NCBI GenBank assembly: GCA_928212115.1
Contig: CAKMRJ010005634.1
Span: forward strand, 120,435,724-120,499,723
Source: Lactuca virosa
Taxonomy: Eukaryota > Streptophyta > Magnoliopsida > Asterales > Asteraceae
DNA: 64,000 bases
Direction of reading: 5' to 3'
Made by a program: the position numbers and the translations under genes. Shown here piece by piece: positions 35,076 through 46,180 of this stretch. Position 1 is the first letter of the stretch; every line of letters starts with the position of its first letter. Below the pieces are notes generated by a model. The model was not told the origin of the DNA, did not search any database, and worked only from the letters and a program-made list of their open reading frames with translations.

Positions 35076-38000
35076 ATAAGTCTAATAACTATATTTGCAT
35101 ATATGACTTCAGGAACCAACCGACAATCGTATCTCTCAAAACTCTGTTGAACTATGAAGCGCCATTTTAGATAAGTGATCATATAATCCTGTGTTCTAGA
35201 TACCAGACGGACAAATGCATGGAACAATGTCTTACTTATTGTCCAACAGTTTGTTTCTCGATTTCCCGATTTGTTTGACATAAAACTTAATTGAACACAT
35301 CAACTACGTTCGGATCGAGCCTGGTACATGGGTCAATACAAAATCATCGAGGGGCCCAAATATCGCTTCTAATCCAAGAAGGAACAGATAAACTTCGACT
35401 CATATGCTTGTTCTACTACTTGTTGAAATATACACAAAGGCACATTTTATAACATCGAGTTACCAATGCGTTTACGTACAATCAATGTATAAACAACTCA
35501 TAGGCAACAAGTCGTATCTCTAGGTTTGAAGACTTATATGATATTACCGTCTCACGATCACTCGAGATAAAATTCCATGAAGTGATGCAAGTGAGCGTGG
35601 GTTTATTCCAATACTCAGAACTTATGAGCACTCATGAATGTTGTAGCAACCATTGCTATGGCTAAACATCTTTAGACATCTACAAGCCCAATTCATGACC
35701 GTCTTAATTCATACCTACTTCCGACATATGACCGACTGTGGAAGTTTGAATAACTTAGTCATTCGGAAAGAATAACCTAGTTATTATGGAAGTCAAAACA
35801 TGCAAAGTGAAACACAAGAATAATTGAATCCAATATGGTCTCAGCACTTATGAATATAAATAAAACACCTTTTATTCATCACCATATTGATTACACATTT
35901 TTCTGTTTCGATTTATCAACTTAACACTTGAATTAAAACAATAGTTGTCCCATGCCCCAAGCATGTACACTAGGTTTTCTAAACAATAGTCATGCCATAC
36001 TCCAAGTATGCAAACTATGTTTGTCTATGATCCTTGCTTTGTGAAGTAGATCACTTGAACATAATTCCAATGATGCTCATTTCACAATCCCAAATCCTTA
36101 CCGTAAATGTAAGAATATCAAATTCTTGTCATTTACTGTAATCTGTTAGATTTTAAACTCATATGCATTGATCCTCTTGCAATGACTATGCACGAAAGTC
36201 ACAAAGACCTGGCAACAGACATTACAAACTATTCCAGTGGAGATCAATTCCATGGAAACGAAGTCTCACATTCAAAGTACATTCCTTTGAATATCCTTCT
36301 TGCATAAAAGTTTCTAACTTTCTCATAGATTCTTAAAATCCAACTCCCAATATGGAAAACATTTCCATATTCCCATTTTGACTACTACTTCTGAACAAGA
36401 GCCACCTCTTTTCAGAATATGTCAATATGGCCCTTTCCAAAATTTAACATCATACTTCCAACTGTCCATGGGAAACCAATCTTAGGTAAACCTCAGATTG
36501 TTCTCGACAATTGCTTAATCATTTCTGTCATATCCAGTTCTATCCCTTTTTCCCTCTTAATGCTCTAGGCATTTTCAAAATTTAGAACAGATAGATATTG
36601 TAGCACATGTGATCGATCCTATACCCGAAGCATATGAGACACGATTCATGATGTCTCACATAAAGACATGATACTAGATCAGTCTTTTGCTACAATATTT
36701 TTTTTATTTGCCATGTTCTCAAAAATCGACTATGAAGAAGGATGTCGTAATCATAATCGAATTTTGAGAACGCAATATATATAGAATTCCCTTATATTGA
36801 ACCATTCCAACATAAAATTCATATATATATATATCCTTGACTAAAGACGATTGAAATCTCAATCTAAACCACAAAGATTGAAATGAAGTATAATCTCCTC
36901 TCCCTTAATTATAGCAAAACAACCTTTTCCAAGTGAAACTTTGTTTTCTATAATTAACAATACTTATCATAATTGATTATGCCCCCACTTGTATAATAAT
37001 TATTTAGCATAACAATTATACTCCCACTAGCTTTGACATGTACTCAGAAATCAACTTCTAGAAATCAATACTTTATTGACTTTCATCACCAAAGTTCAGA
37101 TTTCTTGATACGAGATACTTCGACAAAACTTTATCTAAGCTTCTCAGACTCATACATCTTTCCTTAGATAGTTCACATGTGTGTCTAAACAATTATGAAG
37201 AGGGATGTCGTAATCATAATGTTTAGACCTTTTTGCCATTTCTCACAAGTCCATGTTAGTGTGCCGGTTAACCACACACGCTCCACTAACGACTTTGAGA
37301 ATGCAAATATCACAATTGCTATCTACTTAAAATCTACTTAGTGAAAGCGTTTCCTCACCATCATTTTCATGAATCGGAAATAAACCTTGTGACACTTAGA
37401 TTTTATGGTGTATGTGTTCCTATCCATATGAATTTGTCAAATCCATAATCAAAGGACAAGGTTAGTGACAAACTCAAACTCACATGAATTGAACTTGTTC
37501 AATCTTGATTTCTTGCCTCTTGGTAGAACAAGGGCCCACCATTGCTTCCAAGTTGTTATGGACACAATTGAGAACTCACATAACTCACATACATAGGCAA
37601 CTTTACCGGAATAGGCACAAAAACAAGAATTATGTCAACACGATAGGTTACAAACCTCAAGTCATGTGCTAGCGATAAACAATAGGTTTTATCCTTGATT
37701 AGTTCTTGAAACTTTCAAGACCTTTAAGACTCCCACTGTCCTCTTGACATATAAGTTTCTCTTTGTCAAGAATCATTCCTTGACAACCAAACAAATATTC
37801 AAGAGTCAGTGCGGATTCTTATCAAGATAAACACTTCACACAATTGGCCTTAGTTGGTCTTTGTTTTATCCAAAACATCACAACTTGTCAATTTCAAATG
37901 TACAAGAGTAGAAAACATTTTACTCTTACATTTGACAAGTGTTATAAACCTTCTTTAAGATGTGTCACTCAAGTTACAATCTTGGAGTATGACTCTAAGG

Positions 38001-38859
38001 CTTGTTTTGGAACGAAGTATGACTCATCATCTCGATTTTAACCACTTCAATAATTCATGACTCCTCTTCTTAGCCATAAGAATGCACTAAGATGTCCTTA
38101 TAGGATGAATTGTGATATGGTCTCACAATCATTAAGATGATCATAAAACATGATACTAAAGTACTCTCCCATCTTTTCAGATTTGAGAAACTTTTATCTT
38201 TCTGCCAAATTTGATTCTTCCCATTCGTTCTGCCACACATCGAAACTTTTCCAATGTTTCAAAACTATACTTAAATTATTAAGTATAACCATATTTACTA
38301 AAATTTAGTAAATCATGACGAATAGTCATATTGATCTTTTTGTGGTGGACTTTGACCTGCACACACCCAGTGTACCCGATCCTTTAGTCTTTCACCTGAC
38401 TCACATATACATGTGGTCAGGGAATTAGTCTTAACTTTCCAAAAAATGAAAATTCTCATTCATCATGCAATACAACCTGCATGATTCCAAGTTTCAGTCC
38501 AATTGAAACTTGGGTGATGAGAATCTTTCCTTATTTGGTAAATTTTGACACTACCACAGATGAAAGAATCACATTCATTATTGCTAGAAACACACAAACA
38601 TTAACATTCCATAAATGTCATTGCAAGGAGATATAAAATAAAATAAAACAAAATTTTTATTTATTTATAAAATGCGGAAAAACGTTTTCCTTACAATGCA
38701 GCTTTAAATGGAAAGTATGCTATTACATATTTCCTAGCAATCTATCATAACTCCTAAGTAGTAGCTCAAGAATCCGATCTTCGAACCATGCGATGAAATC
38801 CATCTTCGTGATCAGATTCAACATACTCTTCTTTTAAGCTTCCTTCCCTTTGCTTGATC
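35076..38859 (-). other. Copia-5 non-coding core in place of pol
   Basis: The first 0.8 kb (to about 35900) matches the 3' untranslated part of Copia-1 and Copia-4. The rest has no long reading frame on either strand. It contains a second copy of leader-type blocks: the GTGTG-GTTAACCGG-CACAC hairpin at 37259-37277 and a GATGTCGTAATC motif at about 36743 and 37205, related to GATGCCGTAATC at about 39703 in the real leader. This suggests the core was partly built from leader sequence. Confidence 0.7.
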
Positions 38860-38945
38860 CTGCAAAACATTAAAATGCAACCCAGTCACATCATGTATTA
38901 AGAATAAAAAATTAGGAACTTAACAAAGTTAGATAGTGGACTTAC
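38860..38945 (-). other. Predicted 86-nt intron at the end of Copia-5 gag
   Basis: Minus strand: CAG|GTAAGT donor at 38945 and TTTTGCAG|G acceptor at 38860, both close to plant consensus, with a T-rich interior and CTAAC/CTAAT branch-like sites. Without splicing gag ends at a stop at about 38929; with splicing it gains a short tail and stops in the next exon at about 38830. Not shown to be used. Confidence 0.5.
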
Positions 38946-39594
38946 CTGAAGCAGAACCATACATTATGACTAAAGATCTCAGGTAGTCAGGGCAGCTTCG
39001 ATTCCAATGTCCCTTTCCTTGGCAATAGAAACACACAGGCTCATCTGAGCCATCACATAGAGCAGTCTCAGAAATGGCCTTTCTCTTATGATCAACACTT
39101 TTGACCATGGTCAATTCCTTCCCTTTAGGAGAAGGAATCATTTATGGGATGTCCATGTCATCTTGGGAGGCAGACCTTCCAGTCAAAGTTGCTTGACTAT
39201 TGCGCCAAATCATTGCTGATTCAGCAGCAATTAGCAAATAGGTAAGATCTATTAGGGTCATGTCGAGATCTGTCACGTAGTAGTCTTTAACAAACTCACT
39301 ATATGACTCAGGAAGTGACTGAAGAACCCAGTCAATAGCCAACTTCCTTGGGAACCCGCCACCCATCATCCTTAGCCTGTCATTGTGTGCCTTCATCTCC
39401 AAGACATGTGCACACACTGGATTTCCATCCTTGTGTTTACTATCCAATAGGACTTGAGTGAGTTTGAACTTTTCAAGTCTTCGAGCTTGTGGGTCAGGGA
39501 GAATAATTGGAGGAGGTGGAGGAAGTGAAGCATGATGTTGTGGGGCATCATCTTCAAGAGATTTTGGAAGATCATACTTGTCTGAACCAGACAT
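38946..39594 (-). pseudogene. Copia-5 gag (one internal stop)
   Basis: Starts MSGSDKYDLPKSL at 39594 and continues with a Pro-rich stretch (LPPPPPIILPDP), a copia gag core containing CAHVLEMKAHNDRL and LAIDWVLQSLPESYSEF, and an intact CCHC knuckle CFYCQGKGHWNRSC at about 38985-39030. One TAA at 39142-39144 interrupts the frame, which is otherwise continuous. The usual N-terminal gag part seen in Copia-1 and Copia-4 (IFDGTNFNDWIRNI) is missing; the Pro-rich sequence stands there. Gag with a working knuckle could package its own RNA if a partner supplies pol. The family call is certain; the stop may be real or a sequencing error. Confidence 0.8.
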
Positions 39595-41157
39595 CTACAA
39601 TGGGAGAGATTCAAGTTAGTTGATTTAAAATCCTTAATATAACACCCAATATGAAATATTAAGGCTAGGACCCAACACAATATTTTATAACTTGGAAGAG
39701 GGATGCCGTAATCCAAGCTATAGAATATTTGAAGGTAGGTGAATGACGATTCACCAATTTCCACCATGAAAAACGAAATGATTTATTAGGTTTTATTTGG
39801 ATTTGAAACTCCTAGATCTTTTGAAATTCATTGAACTTTTCAATGGCATGTTTCAATCTCGATTGTGCCCTTCAGATTTTGTGACTGGGATGCCGAGGAT
39901 CACAAAACAAGGTGTGAATAACCATGCAAATTCACTTGGTACCCTTAGTATTATCACCTAATCAATGTGTCGGTTAACCACACGCGCTCCACCGATCTAT
40001 GATAAACATTAAGTCACCCTTTGCCATCCTTACTAGTCCAAGTTAGTGTGCCGGTTAACCACACACGCTCCACCAACGACTTGGTAAGGTGCAAAGTGTA
40101 AATTTCATGGGTTAGCACCAAATTCACATTTTCCTAAATTAACTAAGATTGAGAATTTATAAAAGGTTTAGTTACTTTATATTCATCATTATACTTTTAA
40201 TGAGAATTATAGTCATTGTCCAACCCGTTCGGCTAACGACCCTCCACCAGTCAAGGAAGCGGTGGGTGAGAGTGGACACCCATTAATCTGCCATTTTATA
40301 GGAAACAACCTTATACCCCCCTTATAGACCGGCTTCGTGAATGAGGCCTACTAACGGTAAGATTGACTTGCTCTTATACATATATATTAACTTATAATAC
40401 TATAAAGTATAAGGGTTGAATTTTAACTTTTAAAACTCTAAGGGTTGGAACTAAAGTGTGTGTGAGACCTTACAAATTCCAAAACTTGAGGGCAAGTTTT
40501 GAACAATTCAAAAACTTTTGGATTTTCATAACTTATGAGTTTAATTAAGGTTTAAAAAACTTTTAATGAAGAGACTCTTGGACATCCATAACTTTAGGAC
40601 AAGTTATGGAGTCCATAAAACTATTTATGATGAAAAGACTCTTCAACTTATGTAACCTATGATTTTTAATGGACTTTAAAGAAAAAACTTTTGGTAATCC
40701 ATAACATCAGGACAAATTATGGAATCCATTAAAACACATCAAGATCAAGAATTAACTAACAAACAATTTGCAAATAATTCCTATGATCTAACAAAACTCA
40801 TAAGTTCATGAACATCCATATCAACAATTTCAAGAATCATATGAACACATACAAACCTTAAAATTTTGATAATAGCCTTTGAAATTGGATTAGCATAATC
40901 ATTACAACATAAAAAACAGGTTTTATAAGTCCAAAACAGTTTAGTGTAATGATTCTAGTTCAATTCCAGCTTAAAAACTCGAAAAATTGCACTCTGGGCC
41001 TCCTACTCGTCAAGTGCATGAACCTACTCGACGAGTAGGATGAATATATGCTTGGACTCGTCGATTCCCCCCATGGACTCGGCGAGTCCATTGTCCAGAC
41101 AGCAAGATTTTTTGATTTTTCAAGTGTTTGCATCAAGTATTCAAGAAAACAAGCCTA
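39595..41157 (-). other. Copia-5 untranslated leader
   Basis: No gene. It has two GTGTG/CACAC hairpins (39965-39983 and 40046-40064), both with the 9-nt loop and GTTAAC, and ACTCG-N-CGAGT palindromes near the PBS (41026-41036, 41077-41087). Blocks of the leader are shared with Copia-1 and Copia-4. Confidence 0.8.
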
Positions 41158-41170
41158 GGCTCTGATACCA
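41158..41170 (-). promoter_or_regulatory. Copia-5 primer-binding site
   Basis: Minus strand TGGTATCAGAGCC, one base from the LTR end at 41172. Confidence 0.95.
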
Positions 41171-41171
41171 C

Positions 41172-41929
41172 TAATGGGTTTTGAGCATTCTAACACTCCT
41201 ATGATGTACATGCAACCCTATAAACCTTGGACCTATGTTTTCTCTAAAATACATGCAAATAAGAATTTCCAAGGTTTTACATCCTAACTAGCATGACATG
41301 GGGAACTTGTATCATAAAATTACTAGTAGAATGACATACCTTTTAGTAGTGGTTGATTGCTTGGAGTTTCAGAGCCTAGCACCAATAGTGTGGATGCCTC
41401 AAATGGAAATCACCACAAACTTTGGAAAAACTCTTGAGAGAATAATGCACACTCTTGAATTGGCCACCACTCTTGTACACACACAACTAGTCCCAAATCA
41501 AGTGCCAAGGACTCCTTTATATAGTGTGTAGGATTAAGGTTACATTGATGTAAACCCTAATACCCATGACTCTTCCTTTCCAAGGATCCAAGGGTTAAAA
41601 GCTCCATGGACCATCCATGGACTCCTATGCAAGCCTAGCCCATTCCAAATGAGTATTAGCCCACACTATATAAAATACAAGAGACCATATTTAATTAGTC
41701 ACCTTTTTGATCACTAAATTAATTCTAAATTAATTTATGATCAATACTAATTAAATAATATGATTTCATATTAATATATTATAACTTATAATATATTAAC
41801 AAATCATAAACACATTATTCTCAAAAGGTTATCCAAATCGTTCGGGTGAAGTGCAACCCAAATGGACCATGCCAGGTCGGGTCAAGTGCATCTCAAATAT
41901 TGTTATGGACTTAGACACCTTATCCAACA
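41172..41929 (-). repeat. Copia-5 5' LTR
   Basis: 758 bp, colinear with the 3' LTR with scattered differences. Minus-strand TATATAAA at 41516-41523. Confidence 0.92.
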
Positions 41930-42205
41930 AAAATTCCCTCCAGTGCGAAAACTAATAAAGTCCCGATTCCTAAAATTTTCACGCTTAAAATTTCCATATT
42001 TCTAATTCCTTCCCATGACCACTGTCTCCCATCTTTTCCCTAAACCCTAATCGAAAACGGCATTGATCCTGACTCTAGCCTACAAATCATCTCTGCTCAG
42101 ACTCTACAACTCACTGTTCCTGCCTCCTGTCACTGTTTGTCGGCGAGATTTTCCAAGGAATCTCTAGCTCACGTACGAGTCACCACGATAATGATGTTCC
42201 TATTA
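41930..42205. other. Host-like non-coding sequence
   Basis: Includes CCCTAAACCCTAATCG and CT-rich stretches as in plant 5' untranslated regions. It lies between Copia-5 and the Harbinger element. It may be the upstream part of the broken gene at 44660-45026, but no exon is recognised. Confidence 0.3.
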
Positions 42206-44065
42206 GACCATCCGGTATGGGTGTAACGAAGGCCATCGTGGTTGAGCTGGACCACGACCACAACCGTGCACACCATCCTGGACGGTCGTGGTCGATCGTG
42301 GTCGTGCTCTTCGGTGTTCCAGACGACAAACTCAAACAACCAATCAAAAAATTTTCCTTTCTTTTGACCGTTGAACGGTCATTTTGTTAAGTTTTAATTT
42401 TTTTTTCTAAAAATCAATACCTATATAAATCTAATAAAACCCTCACATTTCATCACACTTTATTCTCATTCTATAAACCAAAAAACACATGAAGGATTTA
42501 GAATTGTTAAAAATTTTGATTCGGATGATGACGGGGAATTCATCTCGACCTTCTTCACTGTTGTGCAACACATTCACGATGAAGAAAGTTCGAATGTTGC
42601 TCGTACAAGGGTGGTCGTCAATCGTGATCGCCAAGCCGCACCCGACTTATTGGGATGTGATTACTTCGCCGATAATTGTCTTTACAATGATGACGCATTC
42701 GAAGGTCGTTTCCGTCTAAATAAGGCGATATTTTTACGTATTAGAAATTCTTTAGAATCCTGTTATGAATTTTTCAAACAAAAACCCGACGCTAGGGGAA
42801 GAATGGGTTTTAGTAGTATACAAAAGTGTGCGGTTGCGCTTAGGTATTTGGGATACGATATAGTATTTGATGCATCTGATGAATACTTCAAAATATCCGA
42901 GAGGACCGCAATTGATTGTGTAGATTGGTTTTGCGCATGTGTGTATGAGGGTTTTCATCAACAATATTTCCGTAAACCAACTCCACGTGATATTGAGAGA
43001 TTATATTCGAATCATGAATAGAGGAATGTATTTCCAGGTATGCTTGGCAGTCTAGATTGTACGCGTGTGGCTAGGGAAAAATGTCCAAATGCATGGCGTG
43101 GTCAATTCACTCGAGGATATATAGGTGAACCAAGTATAATCCTAGAAGCTGTCGCATCTCAGGATTTATGGATATGGAATTATTTTTTTGGAGTCTAGGG
43201 GTCTAACAATGACATTAACATTCTTGGCCATTCTCCACTTTTTAACGATCTTTGGACCCGCAAAGCACATGATATAACGTTCACGGTGAACGTACATTCG
43301 TATAAATACGGTTACTACCTTTGTGATGATATATACCCGCATTATTCTACACCTATGAAGGCATATTCGGTTCGTAGAAGTCAAAAGGCAAAGTTGTTCA
43401 CAAAGAGACATGAATCAGTGAGGAAGGATATCAAGAGGGCATTTGGAGTCCTCAAGCAGGCGTGACATGTAGCGAAATATGCTACATAACTTTGGGATAA
43501 GGATAGAATTAAACGAATGGTCCTAGCATATATTATAAGGCATAATATGATTATTGAAGATCAAGGTCGAGCGATTTGCACGTACGATCCGCACGACGTC
43601 GTCATCCCTCTTGAAGAGTTCGTACCCGGAACGAATGAATTTTTATCACGAGTTGTTAAAATTCATAACAGCGAAACGTGTTTCAATCTTCGAGAAGATG
43701 TTGCGGATCATTTGTACCAACTCAACAAGAACGAAGATTAGTTTTTTTTTACTTATGTTTGTTTGTTTATTTGTTTTTTTTAATTTAGGTTATTTAAGTT
43801 AATATAATGTTTTTTTTATTCTAGGTTAATTAAGTAACGAATTTTGAAGTTGTATTTTTATTTTTAATGTTTTTTTTTATTTTAATTAATGTAATTTGGT
43901 ATTTTAAATTAATGAAAATTAGTATTTTAAAAAAATTATATGATTTTTATGTATTTTTTATTTAAATTTAATTAAAAAATGAGGTGGAGTGGTGTGTTTA
44001 GTGGTAGGTATCTCATGGTTAGTGGTAGGGAGTGTGGTGATGATGTGACACCACCACTATAATGG
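42206..44065 (+). mobile_element. PIF/Harbinger DNA transposon, decayed
   Basis: Contains a Harbinger-type transposase pseudogene. Proposed ends: TTA at 42203-42205 then GACCATCC, and at the right ATAATGG then TTA (44066-44068), fitting the 3-bp TTA target duplication of this superfamily. The inverted repeats match only in part (CCAT, then GGTGT-AC), so the ends are tentative. Left subterminal sequence has several GTCGTGG/CCACGAC copies (42220-42300). Confidence 0.55.
42489..43741 (+). pseudogene. Harbinger (PIF) transposase pseudogene
   Basis: Transposase of the DDE_Tnp_4 type that would cut and paste the element. One frame from about 42520 to 43741 shows GRMGFSSIQKCAVALRYLGY, LGSLDCTR (first Asp), PSIILEAVASQDLWIWNYFFG, SNNDINILGHSPLF (second Asp), YYLCDDIYP, and RKDIKRAFGVLK. 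The third acidic residue of the triad, normally Glu in ERAFG, is Lys. Stops lie at 43019, 43196, 43463 and 43487; the apparent ATG at 42489 needs a frameshift at about 42510 to join. Usual length is about 380-420 residues, and this is about that. No Myb-like second gene was seen. Confidence 0.88.
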
Positions 44066-44068
44066 TTA

Positions 44069-44659
44069 TAGTGATTAGTGATTAGGTTATTTAACTTAAC
44101 ACATTCTCCAACCACTACCCGATTCTGAGTTTGAAATAATGGTTGAAGGTGAACCAGAGATGAATCAAGGGTCATTTTATCTTCGCTCAATCAACAATGA
44201 CACTGATTGCAATGGTAAGAAAATAATATTCTTGCCTGTAATTTGGTTTCAATTTCATTATAAATGAATGAATGGAAGTAGATCTACTCAAGTCCTCTTC
44301 AAAATTAGAGATTATCTCAGCTTTCACTCAAAAATCGAACTTGATTTTAGTTATCCCCTTTGCTTGGTCTGATTTTGAGACTTAGATATTGAAATTCGAA
44401 ATGCTCATTGCTGCCTTGGCCTATTTTATTATTAAAGCCTAATATTGATTTTGCCCTTCCTAATTTCAAATTTTTCCCTGTGCTTTGGGTAATTGGAGTT
44501 GGGACTTAGTTTTTTCTCATTCTTGTACAATCTGGAGTACGTATTGCATTTAGTCGAGGTATAAATTTAATTTGGAAGATGAAAATCTCTTTAATTATAT
44601 AATACAAAATATTGAAGAGTGAAGACTAATACAACACTATTACTATTTATTTGATTCAG
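44069..44659. other. Host-like sequence before the gene fragment
   Basis: No clear gene. An ATG at about 44138 opens a short frame that ends at a GTAAG donor-like site at about 44217, which could be an earlier exon of the fragment that follows; I do not recognise its product. Confidence 0.25.
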
Positions 44660-45026
44660 AGATTAACCAGGGAATATGCTTTCTAAACGTCAGCCCTGAT
44701 GAAGTTGTATGAAACTTGTATTACAATAAGAACAATGATTCACTCATTACAGTATCATTCTGTTCTTCAGACAACTTTAGCTCCTTGATATGTAGAACAA
44801 CAAGAATCGAGTTTGTGAAATCTCACTGTTCTTATGCTTTGTACATTGTATAATGTATAAAATTTATTATTTACATAAAAAAATTATAAAATTAGTGGCA
44901 GATACATACAATGAGGTCAACCTGATGCTGGTTTTGGTATTTTTGAATCTGAATTTTTGAATGGCCTGGTTTTGTGGAATTAGATGATGTGAATGGAAAG
45001 GTCTTGACATTTTCAGCACAATATAG
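44660..45026 (+). pseudogene. Two-exon fragment of a conserved plant protein of unknown function
   Basis: Exon a (44660 to about 44815), after a TTCAG acceptor, reads EINQGICFLNVSPDEVV, then a stop, then YNKNNDSLITVS and SSDNFSSLICRTTRIE. Exon b (about 44902-45026), after a GGCAG acceptor, reads YIQ, a stop (CGA to TGA type), GQPDAGF, FESE, and after a one-base shift WPGFVELDDVNGKVLTFSAQY before a GGTAAGT donor. From memory these match consecutive exons of a conserved plant gene, possibly WD40-like; I cannot name it. Two stops and a frameshift show decay. It is the only sign of a host gene in the window. Confidence 0.6.
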
Positions 45027-45976
45027 GTAAGTTTTGTACTATCATTTTATTATTATTAAAGCATTGTACTTTCAAATTATTCTTTAAGACATGTAATATA
45101 TTGTTGAGATTTGCACAGATTTTCTTTATTATTTAAGGCATGTAATATACTATTGACATGGCAAATATTTTTTTTATGATTTTTTTTTTCTTAGTAAAGC
45201 ATTGTATTTTCAAATTTTCCTTTAGTGATTAAAATGTTAATATTTTTTTACCAATTAAAAATCAATTTTGTTTTGCTTTATTCGGTTTTGAGCAAGGGAA
45301 AAATAGTAATTACACCTTTTTTTGACTATTTTCGTCTCTAGTAATGTAGCAATTCGATATATATCAACAACACTTTGACAGGGAAATGTCTTGCGAAGAT
45401 GAAGGCAAATAATGTTTTTCCTTTGGTTGTCACTGGTTACAACATTAACTAACAAGGTAAATTTGACCGCCTTTTTATATTATAATTTTTCTCACATCTA
45501 TGTTACCCTTCCCTTATTCTCTATTATCTATTTTGCTCTCTCAAAATCACATATGTGTTGAGTTTAAATTTCGAAATTTTGCAAATTCATGAACATTTAT
45601 AGAGGGGAATTAAGGCTTCCAAGTTATTTCCCTACATACCACAATGACATGGGCAAAATACCTCCATCATATCAATTTGTTCAAGATTTATTCAAAAATT
45701 CACGTACATATGATGTAATCTCTTTTATTTTTTTTTTTTGTAATAAATTTCATATTTTCCATCTTAACTTTGTTAAATTGGATAATGGGCGTTTTGATTA
45801 AGTGAAATGGTGTATGGAATGCGTTATTACTATAGGTTCTTACACCTACGTAGTGGGGCTTTGGAGAAAGAAGTAGTCTGATGGAAAAGATATGGACTAC
45901 AATCAAGAATTAAGTGAATCTTTAAGAAAACTATATAGATTTGGCTCATTTGCAAAGACGATTCCGATGATTAACG
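45027..45976. other. AT-rich stretch with no clear gene
   Basis: An intron-like start (GTAAGT at 45027) follows the gene fragment, but no further exon is recognised. A short frame at 45589-45801 is not similar to anything I know. Confidence 0.4.
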
Positions 45977-46180
45977 GTGCAACGGAAGCATGTTATATTC
46001 CTGAAAAAGAAATATGAATTGGAAGAATTGAGGAAGCTTGTCAAGAAACAAAAAGCGAAAAATGAAGAACAGAATGCAATAATGAAGGCCAAAGATGAAC
46101 AACACAACACAAAATGTGAGCGGCTTGAACGACAACTACAATCGGCAATGAGGGTTATTAACGCTTTTAAAGAACTGTAA
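45977..46180 (+). CDS. Short Lys/Glu-rich coiled-coil reading frame
   Basis: 67 residues; from about residue 12 on it is strongly charged with heptad-like spacing (EELRKLVKKQ, CERLERQLQSAM), typical of a coiled coil. It lies inside what may be a CACTA element, some 0.75 kb from its end, so it could be the tail of a transposon protein. It may equally be the last exon of an unrelated gene. Function unknown. Confidence 0.3.
   Translation: MQRKHVIFLKKKYELEELRKLVKKQKAKNEEQNAIMKAKDEQHNTKCERLERQLQSAMRVINAFKEL

Larger units (their letters stand above)
34299..41929 (-). mobile_element. Copia-5: non-autonomous, gag-only LTR retrotransposon
   Basis: 7.6-kb minus-strand element: 5' LTR 41929-41172, PBS 41170-41158, leader, gag 39594-38946 with an intron-like segment, about 3.8 kb without coding sequence, purine tract 35075-35063, 3' LTR 35062-34299. 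LTRs start TGTTGG; the other end reads CATTA instead of CATCA. Flanks are A-rich (AAAAT at 34295-34299 or AAAAA one base earlier; AAAAT at 41930-41934), so the TSD is plausible but ambiguous by one base. No protease, integrase, RT or RNase H motif was seen. LTR, leader and 3' blocks are related to Copia-4, so a Copia-4-like element could have supplied enzymes in trans (inference). Confidence 0.88.

Noticed and set aside
45589..45801. 70-residue reading frame as a transposase exon
   Set aside because: No recognisable transposase motif; kept only as unassigned sequence.
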